From positions 1 through 51,246 of the forward strand of contig NZ_FQUZ01000023.1 of NCBI RefSeq assembly GCF_900129055.1: a stretch of 51,246 bases of DNA, in the 5' to 3' direction. Of this stretch, positions 1 to 7,884 are shown in pieces. Below the pieces are notes generated by a model. The model was not told where the DNA came from, made no database searches, and worked only from the letters and a program-made list of their open reading frames with translations. A program made the position numbers and the translations under genes. This DNA is from Lampropedia hyalina DSM 16112 (GTDB taxonomy: Bacteria; Pseudomonadota; Gammaproteobacteria; Burkholderiales; Burkholderiaceae_C). Positions within the stretch are counted from its first letter, which is position 1; each line of letters starts with the position of its first letter.

Positions 1-80
1 AAAGGAGGAAAGGCAGCAAGAAATCTGTTTCCAAACCAACGCCAGAAATGGCCGATCCAGTGTTCTATACCCTCCGGTAA
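1..80 (+). CDS. IS3-family transposase OrfB, C-terminal tail (partial)
   Basis: The frame starting at base 3 encodes the same last 26 residues as the leftward transposase at the window's right end and stops at 78-80. Only the tail is present, with no catalytic residue. Assignment rests on its identity with the better preserved copy at 50903-51246, which shows the IS3-type DDE C-terminal region. Confidence 0.8.
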   Translation, partial: RRKGSKKSVSKPTPEMADPVFYTLR

Positions 81-95
81 TGTGGGGGAACTTCA
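1..95 (+). mobile_element. 3' end of an IS3-family insertion sequence (partial)
   Basis: Bases 1-95 are the reverse complement of 50888-50982 near the other end of the window, so two copies of one IS sit in opposite orientation. The shared sequence ends in ...TTCA at 95, which fits the TG...CA ends of IS3-family elements. The rest of this copy lies to the left of the window. The IS interrupts a small leftward gene whose reading frame runs into it. Confidence 0.85.
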
Positions 96-319
96 GTGAC
101 TTTGGCGGTTTCAGTATCTCCAGACATGGCGAACTCCAACTTGATCTTGTTCGGGTCAACGGTCTTCGGCTTCGTCGAAAGGCCGCGTTTCACTCGCTCC
201 CGTTCCAAGGCGGCTTCCTCGCCCTTGCGGAAGTCCTCAAGCGCCTTGTTGCGCTGCGCCTGTTCGCCGCTGTCCTTCCAGAACAGGCCCTGGCTGTCAC
301 GCGGTGGTATTTCAGCCAT
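65..319 (-). pseudogene. Small basic protein of unknown function, 3' end replaced by the IS
   Basis: The start is set at 319 because a strong ribosome binding site (GGGGAGG) lies six bases upstream of that ATG. The product is 84 residues long, charged, and probably helical in its first half (EEAALERERVKR). It has no membrane segment or signal peptide. The native frame is broken at base 95: the last nine residues (EVPPHYRRV) and the stop come from the IS end, so the true C-terminus is missing. I do not recognise the family. It sits next to an excisionase-like gene and an integrase, so it is probably mobile-element cargo or a conjugation or maintenance accessory gene. Confidence 0.6.
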
Positions 320-505
320 TGCGCACCTCCCCGGCAGCGGGCCGCGTGCAGGCTGCATAGGCCGCGATCGGCCCCGGCTCGGTAGTAGGGTGGCGGTGGC
401 TGCAATGCGTAGCGCGTAGCGCCCGCGCTGGTCGCTGCAAATTCTCCGAGCCGCCCGAAGTGGCTTGTCTTACGCTATACGTGCTGTGCATGTTGTTCCT
501 CTCTC

Positions 506-532
506 AAGCCGTCCTGACCCGACGGCTTTTTT
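506..532 (+). terminator. Rho-independent terminator
   Basis: AAGCCGTC and GACGGCTT form an eight base pair stem with a seven-base loop, followed by a run of T on the plus strand. No rightward gene clearly ends here. It may serve transcripts from the element to the left, or insulate the small leftward genes on either side. Confidence 0.6.
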
Positions 533-617
533 CTTGATGGACTTACGCAGCGCTTTTCAGCGGGTGTGCGGGGGCGGCAAGTTGCGCGGCTGCATTGGGT
601 TTGCGTCGCCATGAACG

Positions 618-863
618 TCAAACAGCTTGTTTGGCGTTCGGCGCGTAGGCGCTGGTACTGCGGAAGGACTGCGCCTCGATGAACTCGAAAATCTTGGTGC
701 GCAGGTAGCGGATGGGCGCGGACTTGGTGTGCCCGAGCTTCACGAACTCCGGGCCTTTGCCCTTCGTGCGCCAGATTTCGAGGGTGTTGGGCTTGATGCC
801 GAGCAGTGCGGCAGCTTCTTCGTTCGTCAGCAGGTCGGGGCTGAGCGCGGAAAGCGTGGTCAT
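618..863 (-). CDS. Excisionase/AlpA-like helix-turn-helix DNA-binding protein
   Basis: This 81-residue protein begins at the ATG at 863, with a GAGGA sequence about eleven bases upstream. Residues about 10-60 match the MerR-like winged HTH (HTH_17) of excisionases and AlpA regulators: LLTNEEAAALLGIKPNTLEIWR, then a basic turn, then RYLRTKIFEFI. Such proteins bind the attachment site and direct integrase toward excision, or activate integrase expression. It lies 220 bases downstream of the integrase on the same strand, the usual int-xis pairing. The longer frame back to 962 starts at a poor codon and is not favoured. Confidence 0.75.
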   Translation of the reverse strand: MTTLSALSPDLLTNEEAAALLGIKPNTLEIWRTKGKGPEFVKLGHTKSAPIRYLRTKIFEFIEAQSFRSTSAYAPNAKQAV

Positions 864-1083
864 GGGTGGAGTCCTCGGACTGTCCACCGCGCGCAAACAA
901 ATGGGCAGCGCGATGGGATCGGCCACCTGTTTCCAGATGACTGATACCCGCCGCCTGCCCATGCAGCGCGTCTTCTCCAGTCCGAACCCTTTCGGGTTAT
1001 CGCGTCACGCTCGAACTGGAAAGCGAGTTAGTTGGCGTTACTATAGCAGCGCTTTATGATAAGTGTTTGATATTTTTAACTGT

Positions 1084-2316
1084 TTAGTTTTCCGAACGGT
1101 CGTTTACCGCCACCGCCTGCTGCTCGATCCAGTCGGATATGCGCTGCGTTTCAGGTTTGAGATATTGCAGGTGCGAAGTCTCAAGGTAATGGCGCGCTGT
1201 CACACCCTTTGGCACATGGTTCGTCAGTAGCTCGACCTTGTGCAGGTCGATGCCGCAATTGGCGATGCCGATGGTCGTAAAGGTGCGGCGCAGGTCGTGC
1301 GGCGTGATCTTCGTACCCGCGGCCTCGCTGACCTTCTTCATGGTGTCGCGTGGGTCTTTGATGTGCCCAGCCTTGCCCCAGGACGAGAACACGAACGGGC
1401 TACCCTTGATGCGCTGCCGGGTCTTGAGCAGTTCCACCGCCTGCGTGGATAGCGGCAGCCATACGGGGTTGCTGTTCTTCGGGTCGGGGATGTGAATCCA
1501 GCCTTCCTCAAGGTTCACCCGGCTCCATTCCAGTGCGCAGCATTCTCCGATCCGAAGCCCGGTCAGCATGAGCAGCATCACAAGGTCGATGCTTGCCAGG
1601 GTGTCGCGGTTGTAGGCTTGATCGCGAGCATGGGTGAGGAATGACCACACCGCGCCGACTTTGCTATCTGGCACGCGGCTGGTACGCGGCTTCAGCGGCA
1701 CCCACTTCTTATAGAGCACATCGACGGGGTTATCCGTCAGCACCGGCGTTCCGTCCGGCTCGCGGTATTCGCGGATGGCGTAGTTGAACAAGGCGCGCAG
1801 CACCGCGAAGGCTTGATTGGCTTGCGCCGGTGCCGGGCCGTTGCCCGTCGTGCCCTTGGTCTTGATCTCGTTGAAGCGCTTTGTGACCGCCTCGCGGTTG
1901 ATGTCCTTGAGCGGCTTCTTGAGCCATGCCTCGAAGGTTGTGGTCACATGGCGCTCAATCTCGGCCTTGCTGCTGTCCTTTAACGGTCGGTCGCGCTTGT
2001 ACCCGTCCGCAACATCGCGGAGGGTGACGCGCTGTGCCGCTTCCTTCTTGGCAACGGCGCGAGGGTCGATGCCCATGCGCATGCTGCGCAAGTGCTCGCG
2101 GGCAACATCACGGGCTTGATCGACGGTGAAGACCCCATGCGGGCCGATGCTGATACGGGGCGAACTGCCGTTGACGCGCCCCTGCACGATGTAGGTGATC
2201 TTGCCGGTAGGAGTGACCCGGAGGCCGAACCCCTTGAGCGAGTCGTCCCAATGGAACGCCTCCTTGTCAGCGGGCGCGGTGATCTTGTCGATGTAGTTCT
2301 TCGTCAGCTTAGGCAT
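1084..2316 (-). CDS. int: Tyrosine site-specific integrase (P4-like, DUF4102 N-terminus)
   Basis: This 410-residue recombinase catalyses integration and excision of the element that extends to the left. The N-terminus (residues about 1-90; TKNYIDKITAP, GLRVTPTGKITYIVQ) is the DUF4102 arm-binding domain of P4-type integrases. A SAM-like core-binding domain follows at about 100-200. The catalytic domain shows R in TGLRIGE (about 253), HDLRR (about 339), a weakened His motif NHV in place of the usual GH (about 365) and the nucleophile in RHYLE (about 375). It starts only 17 bases from a tRNA-Ser 3' half, the usual position of an att-proximal integrase. The key residues suggest it is functional. 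Confidence 0.93.
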   Translation of the reverse strand: MPKLTKNYIDKITAPADKEAFHWDDSLKGFGLRVTPTGKITYIVQGRVNGSSPRISIGPHGVFTVDQARDVAREHLRSMRMGIDPRAVAKKEAAQRVTLRDVADGYKRDRPLKDSSKAEIERHVTTTFEAWLKKPLKDINREAVTKRFNEIKTKGTTGNGPAPAQANQAFAVLRALFNYAIREYREPDGTPVLTDNPVDVLYKKWVPLKPRTSRVPDSKVGAVWSFLTHARDQAYNRDTLASIDLVMLLMLTGLRIGECCALEWSRVNLEEGWIHIPDPKNSNPVWLPLSTQAVELLKTRQRIKGSPFVFSSWGKAGHIKDPRDTMKKVSEAAGTKITPHDLRRTFTTIGIANCGIDLHKVELLTNHVPKGVTARHYLETSHLQYLKPETQRISDWIEQQAVAVNDRSEN

Positions 2317-2332
2317 ATAGCGCCTCGCTGAC

Positions 2333-2392
2333 TGGTGCGGTTGTGGTGAGATTCGAACTCACGGAAGGCGTAAACCTTCGACGGTTTTCAAG
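2333..2392 (-). other. Orphan 3' half of a class II tRNA-Ser(TGA): likely attachment site
   Basis: Read on the minus strand, this contains CTTGAAAACCG (anticodon loop, TGA), a long variable arm with stem GAAGG/CCTTC, a T-arm (GTGAG TTCGAAT CTCAC) and an acceptor 3' strand. That is the 3' half of a tRNA-Ser. The bases further 5' (2393-2450) have no matching acceptor 5' strand or normal anticodon stem, so the tRNA is not intact. tRNA 3' halves are standard integrase attachment cores, and the integrase begins 17 bases away. Confidence 0.75.
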
Positions 2393-2693
2393 TTTCCCGG
2401 TCAACCGCTTTACCCCGCTTTAAGCAGCTATTGTAAGCCTTGCGTACCTTTACAGGTCAATGGGTTGCGTTCGCTTTTTGTTTTGTGGAACTTGTCGTAA
2501 CTTTACCGCAGGCGCTTACGAACTGCTTATGAGCGCCTGAAAAGATGCGGCCGGCGACTGCGCCAACAGTCCCGACCGCGTGGTCAACTCCCTTAAGTAC
2601 GAAGGAAGCCAACGTGACGATAGTAACCGCTTCCGCCAAATACAAGATTGTTCCTATCCAGAAAACCACCGAAAGGTGGTTTTTGTTTGTCTG
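2393..2693. other. Non-coding boundary stretch with direct repeats; no convincing gene
   Basis: CCGCTTTA occurs twice in direct orientation at 2405-2412 and 2415-2422 (period 10), which could be arm-type integrase sites. An open frame at 2669-2457 on the minus strand would give 70 hydrophobic residues. Its only upstream start is a GTG inside the terminator hairpin at 2660-2687, so it is not called a gene. The stretch joins element sequence on the left to the chromosomal membrane operon on the right. Confidence 0.45.
2660..2687 (-). terminator. Terminator of the membrane-protein operon
   Basis: AAAACCACC, a four-base GAAA loop, then GGTGGTTTT. Runs of A and T on both sides make it work in either direction. 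It lies just past the stop codon of the leftward gene ending at 2694, so it most likely ends that transcript. Confidence 0.8.
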
Positions 2694-3479
2694 TCAGATG
2701 GATGTGGCAGCAATTTCGGGTGATTCACTGTCCTTTGGTGGGTTCCAGTTCTGGTAAGCCTCGAAATCGAATTCGGTAGCCGAGACGATGGCATCCTGTC
2801 GCAGGGAAAGGTAGATGGCGGCTTCGGTTTCGTCGTAGTGGGTGGTGAATTTGACGGTGAGGTCATCCTTGTGGCGGTAGCCGCTCATCAGCGGCATGAT
2901 GGATATGTCCTGGTCCATGCCGCTGGTCTCCGATGGTTCTCCCAGGCTGATGACCTTGCCTACGTATACCTTGCGGTCGTTCATCGTCAGCATGGCATAT
3001 TTATCTTTGTGCAGCGAGAGCTTGAACAGCAGGTTGTCCAGTGGGCTGTCTTCCAGCAGTTCGCCAATGACAAATACTCTGGCGTTGCGCGTGCCAAAGC
3101 GGCGCAGCAGGCTCAGGTGTCCCCAGCCTTTGATGATGAAGGCGGCACCCAGCGTCAATACGGAGAGGATGAAGAACCACGCTAGTTTGCTCGCTTCTGT
3201 GGCCGTTGCTGCCACACCGGCGGTCTGCATGGCCGTGGCGAGTTCGGGAGCGAGTGCCAGGCTGATGCGGGTGTTGCCGATGGTCAGGGAGCTGGGTAGC
3301 CAGAAGTGGGCGGTCAAGGCGGCGATCAACGCAATGGCCAGGCATTGGATGCCGAGCTGGGCACTTTTGAGATAGAGGTATTGGCCTTCGTAACGGTGCA
3401 GGTGGTAGGCGTATATCGGGTGCAGATGGCAGGCCAGAAACCCCGCCACCAAGACAGGAAAGATCAACAACAGCAGCAT
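2694..3479 (-). CDS. Membrane protein of unknown function
   Basis: This 261-residue protein has three apparent membrane segments (about residues 1-20, 45-65 and 98-118). A cytoplasmic or periplasmic C-terminal half follows, rich in beta-like segments (YAMLTMNDRKVYVGKVISLGEP). That part resembles small beta-barrel domains that sense or bind a ligand, but I cannot name the family. It is the second gene of a two-gene leftward operon, 21 bases after a small 64-residue gene, and is followed by its own terminator. Compared with flanking genes nothing points to recent transfer. Its role is unknown. Confidence 0.7.
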   Translation of the reverse strand: MLLLLIFPVLVAGFLACHLHPIYAYHLHRYEGQYLYLKSAQLGIQCLAIALIAALTAHFWLPSSLTIGNTRISLALAPELATAMQTAGVAATATEASKLAWFFILSVLTLGAAFIIKGWGHLSLLRRFGTRNARVFVIGELLEDSPLDNLLFKLSLHKDKYAMLTMNDRKVYVGKVISLGEPSETSGMDQDISIMPLMSGYRHKDDLTVKFTTHYDETEAAIYLSLRQDAIVSATEFDFEAYQNWNPPKDSESPEIAATSI

Positions 3480-3500
3480 GGCACTGGAATGCTCCCGCTT

Positions 3501-3695
3501 TTATCGGGTAGCGACGATTGCCTTGGCCTGGGCGCGTGCCTTTTTGAATTCGTCGGATCGGCTGACTTCCTGCGGATCGATCTTGACGGTTCCTCTGCCC
3601 ACGACCCGAACGGAATCATAGGACTGGGCAACCAGTTCCTTGAGTTTTTTGTCGCGCTGGCTGGGAGCCAGTCCCAATGATTTGAGTATGCCCAT
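3501..3695 (-). CDS. Small conserved-looking protein, unknown function
   Basis: This 64-residue protein begins at an ATG preceded by GGAGG at a good distance, which supports real translation. It is soluble and basic, with residues about 14-40 likely forming beta strands (YDSVRVVGRGTVKI) and a helical C-terminal part. No signal peptide or cysteines are present. It is transcribed with the membrane protein 21 bases downstream, so the two probably act together. I do not recognise the family. Confidence 0.65.
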   Translation of the reverse strand: MGILKSLGLAPSQRDKKLKELVAQSYDSVRVVGRGTVKIDPQEVSRSDEFKKARAQAKAIVATR

Positions 3696-3793
3696 GGTGA
3701 AAACCTCCGGTCAATAAAGTCGCCGCACGAAAAACGAGGGATGGTTTTGGGCCAGTTTAGCCCAACTTCTGCCGGTTTTCAAAGGGTGTTTTT

Positions 3794-5578
3794 TCATGGC
3801 TGATGGCTTCCCTGGTGGAGGCTGGCGTAAAGTCCCTGGTTCGCCAGCAACTGTTGGTGGGTACCTTGCTCGACGATTTGCCCCCGATCCATGACGATGA
3901 CGCGGTGCGCATGTTCGATGGTGGCAAGACGGTGCGCAATGATGATGGTGGTGCGGCCTTGCATGAGGGTTTGCAGGGCATCCTGCACCAGCCGTTCGGA
4001 TTGGGTGTCCAGGGCAGAGGTGGCTTCGTCCAGAATCAGGATGGGGGCGTTCTTGTAGAGCGCGCGGGCAATCGCCAGCCGTTGCCGCTGGCCCCCCGAC
4101 AGTTGCGAGGCGTTGTGGCCGACCAGGGAGTCGATGCCGTCTGGCAGGCTTTGCACCCAGTTGCCCAGGTTGGCGGCTTGCAGGCATTTGAGCACGCGCT
4201 TGCGATCCGGGGTGCTGCCCAGCGCGACGTTTTCGGCGAGGCTGACGTGCAGCATGACCACGTCCTGACTGACCATGGCAATGTGCTGGCGCAGGCTGGC
4301 GAGTTGCCAGGTCGGCAGGGCAACACCGTCGAGCAGGATTTCGCCACTGGTAGGCTCCAGGAAGCGGGGGATGAGGTTCACCAGCGTGGTCTTGCCTGCA
4401 CCGGAAGGGCCGACCAGGGCGACGATTTCACCGGGCTGAATTTCCAGGTCGAGGTGCGAGAGGGCTGCGGGCGCGTCGGGCTGGAACTGGACGCTGACGT
4501 TGCGCAGTGCCAGGTGGCCTTGCACGGTGGTGGCGCGGTGCTGTCCTTCGGGTTCGGTGGGGCTGTTGTCCAGCAATGCCAGGCCCCGTTCGAGGGCGGC
4601 GAGGCCACGCGTGAGCGGGTTGGCGACATCGGTCAGACGGCGTATGGGGGCGATCAGCATCAGCATGGCACCGGCAAACGAGACGAAGCCGCCGACGGTG
4701 ACGTTCGCGCCGCTGATGCCGTTGCGGCTTTGCCAGAGGGCAATGCAGATGACCGCGGACAGGGCGATGGAGGCCATGACCTGGGTCGTGGGGGTCATGG
4801 CGGCAGAGGCAATGGTGCTTTTGACGGCCAACTGGCGCAGGCGGCGGCTGAGGCCACCAAAGCGGCTGATCTGCTGCTGTTGTGCGCCATGCAGGCGAAT
4901 CATGCGGTAGGCGAGCGCATTTTCCTCGACCACATAGGCGAGTTCGTCGGTGGCGTGCTGGCTGAGTTTGGTGACTTGGTAGAGTCGGCGCGAGAGGGTT
5001 TTCATGACCCAGGCCACGAATGGCACCATCAGCGCGATGATGAGGGTCAGTTGCCAGTTCTTGTAGAGCAGGTACGACAGCAGGGCCAGCAGGGTGAAGC
5101 CGTCGCGTGAGATGCTCAACAGGGCCTGCACCAGTTGGGATGCACCGTTCTGGGTTTCATAGACGATGGTGTTGGCGAGTTTGCTGGCCGAGTGGTGGCG
5201 GTACAGGCCCATGTCGCTGAGCATGATGCGCTCGAACAGGCGGGTGCGTATTTGCAGCATGCCATCGTTGGTGATGCGTGCCAGGCAGTACTGGCCGGTG
5301 AACTGGGCAATGCCGCGCACGATGAAGATGCCCACCAGCATGACCGGAATCCACACCAGACTGAGTGTGCCTGCGGTGAAGCCCTCATCCAGAATCGGCT
5401 CCAGTGCCGACATCATCAGCGGTTCGGTGGCAGCGGCCACGATGGTGGCCAGCAGGGCCAGTGCCCAGGCCCAGCGTTGCTGGCTGAAGTAGGGGGTGAG
5501 CCGGGCCAGCCGGGTCTTGAGGGGGAGTGCCGGGGTCTCTGTCGGCACTGCGGTGGAGGTGGAGTCGGGGGCAGACAT
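3794..5578 (-). CDS. msbA: Lipid A flippase MsbA-like ABC transporter
   Basis: This 594-residue half-transporter has an N-terminal six-helix membrane domain (about 20-320) fused to an ATPase domain. MsbA flips core lipid A across the inner membrane using ATP. Walker A (GPSGAGKTT) is near residue 390, the signature LSGGQ near 490, Walker B (ILILDEA) near 513 and the H-loop (AHR) follows. Length and domain order match MsbA/LipA exporters (family ABCB, about 580-600 residues). The gene is monocistronic or first in a leftward unit and is followed after about 100 bases by the small membrane operon. A drug exporter of the same family cannot be excluded, but chromosomal context favours MsbA. Confidence 0.88.
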   Translation of the reverse strand: MSAPDSTSTAVPTETPALPLKTRLARLTPYFSQQRWAWALALLATIVAAATEPLMMSALEPILDEGFTAGTLSLVWIPVMLVGIFIVRGIAQFTGQYCLARITNDGMLQIRTRLFERIMLSDMGLYRHHSASKLANTIVYETQNGASQLVQALLSISRDGFTLLALLSYLLYKNWQLTLIIALMVPFVAWVMKTLSRRLYQVTKLSQHATDELAYVVEENALAYRMIRLHGAQQQQISRFGGLSRRLRQLAVKSTIASAAMTPTTQVMASIALSAVICIALWQSRNGISGANVTVGGFVSFAGAMLMLIAPIRRLTDVANPLTRGLAALERGLALLDNSPTEPEGQHRATTVQGHLALRNVSVQFQPDAPAALSHLDLEIQPGEIVALVGPSGAGKTTLVNLIPRFLEPTSGEILLDGVALPTWQLASLRQHIAMVSQDVVMLHVSLAENVALGSTPDRKRVLKCLQAANLGNWVQSLPDGIDSLVGHNASQLSGGQRQRLAIARALYKNAPILILDEATSALDTQSERLVQDALQTLMQGRTTIIIAHRLATIEHAHRVIVMDRGQIVEQGTHQQLLANQGLYASLHQGSHQP

Positions 5579-5894
5579 AAGGGAGAGATTCTAGAGGCTA
5601 TCGGCATTCCGGCATGAATTGGCACCAGAACGCAATGGCAGGCCAAGGGAAACGCTGATTCATTCCTCCCGGCCGCCGCATTTCTCTCTCGGGCGGAATG
5701 AATCAGCGTTTCCCAAGCCGGATGCACCCGAAGGTGCGGGTGAGATAAACGATAGAGGGAACGTTTTTGTTGTTTCGAGGCACTACTGCCGGGCATAATC
5801 TGAAGCAATTTTGGGTTTTATGGCACATAATTTCGCGTTTTCAGGCTCTGAAAGCAATCTGGCGCGTGCCACGCAGATGTTCGGTTGGATGTGT
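5579..5894. promoter_or_regulatory. Divergent msbA/tolB intergenic region with large palindrome
   Basis: This region separates leftward msbA from rightward tolB and should hold both promoters. Its main feature is the palindrome at 5647-5714, listed separately. CATAAT at about 5798 and again at about 5825 could be -10 elements for tolB. I see no other gene here. Confidence 0.4.
5647..5714. repeat. 19-bp perfect inverted repeat, possible MITE or IS relic
   Basis: GGGAAACGCTGATTCATTC at 5647-5665 is the exact reverse complement of 5696-5714, with CCCG/CGGG extending the stem inside. The whole 68 bases could fold into one hairpin. There is no T run, and neither flanking gene ends here, so an ordinary terminator is unlikely. 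The shape fits fused terminal repeats of an IS, or a small non-autonomous element. Confidence 0.6.
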
Positions 5895-7226
5895 ATGAAA
5901 AATATGAATTTGATTTCATTGGGCAATGGTTTTGTGGGCGATCTGGCAGCACGCATCAAGCGGCGCAATGTCATTGGCGGCGCATTGGCTCTGGGCGTGG
6001 TGCCTGGGCTGTCGGCACAGGCATTGCGCGTGGAGATTTCGGGCTACGAGGGGCGGCAGTATCCGGTGGCCCTGCCGGTATTCAAGGGCGAGGCGGCAGC
6101 CCCCCAGAAGATTTCCAGCATTGTCCAGGCCGATCTGGAGCGCAGCGGTATTTTTCGCATCGTCAATGCCACTGGCGTGGAGCTGGACGAACTCTCTCGC
6201 CCGGACCTGGCGATGTGGCGGCAGCGTACAGCCGAGTGGCTCAACACTGGCAGCATCCACCGCACTGCCGATGGCCGCTTCGACATCCGCTTTCGCCTGT
6301 GGGACATCGTCAAGGCAGAAGACCTCGGCGGCCAGAGTTTCGTGGTGCCCGCTGCCGACCTGCGGCTGGCGGCACACCGGATTGCCGATTTCATTTACGA
6401 GAAAGTCACTGGCCAGCCCGGTGCGTTTTCCACGCGCCTGGCGTATGTCACCAAATCGGGAGCACGCTATACCCTGTGGGTGGCCGATTCGGATGGCGAG
6501 AATCCCCAGGCGGCATTGACCAGCCCGGAGCCGATCATCTCGCCCTCGTGGTCGCCCAACGGCAGCCAGTTGGCCTATGTGTCGTTCGAGTCGCGCAAGC
6601 CCGTCGTGTATGTGCACGAAGTGGCCAATGGCCGACGCAGGCTGGTGGCCAACTTCCGTGGCTCCAACAGTGCCCCGGCATGGTCGCCCGATGGCCAGCG
6701 TCTGGCCGTTACGCTGACACGCGATGGACGCTCGCAACTCTACACCATCAGCGCGTCGGGGGGCGAGCCGACCCGCATCATGCAGAGTGCGGGCATCGAT
6801 ACCGAGCCGGCTTTCTCCAGCGACGGCTCCTACATCTATTTTGTCAGTGACCGTGGCGGTTCGCCCCAGGTGTACCGGGTGCTCAGCATGGGCGGCGGTG
6901 CGCAGCGCGTGACCTTCCAGGGCAACTACAACATTTCACCTGCCATCAGCCCCGATGGCACCAAGCTTGCGTACATCTCCAGGGTGTCGGGAGGATACCG
7001 GCTGCATGTCATGGATTTGACATCGGGCACGGTGACGCCACTGACCAGCACCGGTGCCGATGAAAGCCCCAGCTTCGCGCCCAACGGCCAGTTGATTGTC
7101 TATGCGACCCGTGAAGGCGGACGCAGTGCCTTGATGACCACCACACTGGATGGCAAGATCAAGGCACGCCTGTCGGGTCAGGGAGGGGAGATTCGGGAAC
7201 CCGATTGGGGACCGATCCAGCGTTGA
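5895..7226 (+). CDS. tolB: Tol-Pal system beta-propeller protein TolB
   Basis: TolB is the periplasmic propeller that connects Pal with TolA during outer-membrane constriction at division. After a basic start and an apparent export signal (RRNVIGGALALGVVPGLSAQA), the N-terminal domain (YEGRQYPVALPVF) is followed by propeller blades marked WSPNG, WSPDG, FSSDG, ISPDG and FAPNG. The start is uncertain: ATGs at 5820, 5877, 5895 and 5904 are all in frame. I favour 5895 or 5904, which place the signal near the start; no strong ribosome site decides. pal and cpoB follow, as expected. tolQRA are not next to it, since msbA faces away upstream. Confidence 0.93.
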   Translation: MKNMNLISLGNGFVGDLAARIKRRNVIGGALALGVVPGLSAQALRVEISGYEGRQYPVALPVFKGEAAAPQKISSIVQADLERSGIFRIVNATGVELDELSRPDLAMWRQRTAEWLNTGSIHRTADGRFDIRFRLWDIVKAEDLGGQSFVVPAADLRLAAHRIADFIYEKVTGQPGAFSTRLAYVTKSGARYTLWVADSDGENPQAALTSPEPIISPSWSPNGSQLAYVSFESRKPVVYVHEVANGRRRLVANFRGSNSAPAWSPDGQRLAVTLTRDGRSQLYTISASGGEPTRIMQSAGIDTEPAFSSDGSYIYFVSDRGGSPQVYRVLSMGGGAQRVTFQGNYNISPAISPDGTKLAYISRVSGGYRLHVMDLTSGTVTPLTSTGADESPSFAPNGQLIVYATREGGRSALMTTTLDGKIKARLSGQGGEIREPDWGPIQR

Positions 7227-7285
7227 TTTTCTCGTTGTCACATCATACTTTTTGCCGCAAAGCGGTTTTTTGAGGAGCTTTTCAG

Positions 7286-7855
7286 ATGTTTAAGCCACTG
7301 TCCTATTCCATGATTGCGTTGGCCGTGCTGGTGGCCGGGTGCAGTTCCGGGGTCAAGTTGCAAGACCCCGATGCCACGGGCACGTCTGGCGCAATCCCTG
7401 GGGGAGAGGTTTCCAGCCTGGGGACGGATATTTCAGGCCCTTCCGGCTCCAGCATTTCGGGAATCGACCTGACCACGGCCAGTCAGGTTCAGGGTGAGGG
7501 GCCAGCCAATATCACCCACACGATCTATTTCGACTTCGACAGCTACAGCATCCGCCCTGACTTCCAGTCGGTGCTCCAGGCCCATGCAGATTTTCTGCGG
7601 GCCAACCGCACCCGTGTCATCATGCTCGAAGGGCATACCGATGAGCGCGGCGGTCGTGAGTACAATCTGGCCTTGGGGCAAAAACGTGCCGAAGCCGTGC
7701 GCCAGGCACTCGATCTGCTGGGCGTGCCCGCCAACAGTCTGGAGCCTGTCAGCTATGGCAAGGAAAAACCCGCTGTGACCGGCTATGACGAAAACGCCTA
7801 CTCGCAGAACCGCCGGGTGGAAATCCGCTACAACCTGCCTCCCCAGCGTCAGTGA
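7286..7855 (+). CDS. pal: Peptidoglycan-associated lipoprotein Pal
   Basis: This 189-residue outer-membrane lipoprotein has a lipobox LVAGC with the modified cysteine at residue 19. A flexible Ser/Gly linker leads to a C-terminal OmpA-like domain (about 78-185) that binds peptidoglycan: YFDFDSYSIRPD, EGHTDERGGREYN and NRRVEI are the family motifs. A GAGGAG ribosome site precedes the ATG. It lies 59 bases after tolB and 29 before cpoB, forming the conserved tolB-pal-cpoB order. The protein holds the outer membrane to the wall and relays TolB at the septum. Confidence 0.97.
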   Translation: MFKPLSYSMIALAVLVAGCSSGVKLQDPDATGTSGAIPGGEVSSLGTDISGPSGSSISGIDLTTASQVQGEGPANITHTIYFDFDSYSIRPDFQSVLQAHADFLRANRTRVIMLEGHTDERGGREYNLALGQKRAEAVRQALDLLGVPANSLEPVSYGKEKPAVTGYDENAYSQNRRVEIRYNLPPQRQ

Positions 7856-7884
7856 CGCCGTAACCCGTCCGCAAGATTCCTGCC

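Noticed and set aside
2457-2669. 70-residue hydrophobic open frame
   Set aside because: Its only upstream start is a GTG inside a terminator hairpin; there is no ribosome site.
3803-5110. 435-residue plus-strand open frame
   Set aside because: Antisense to msbA; no family motif or ribosome site.
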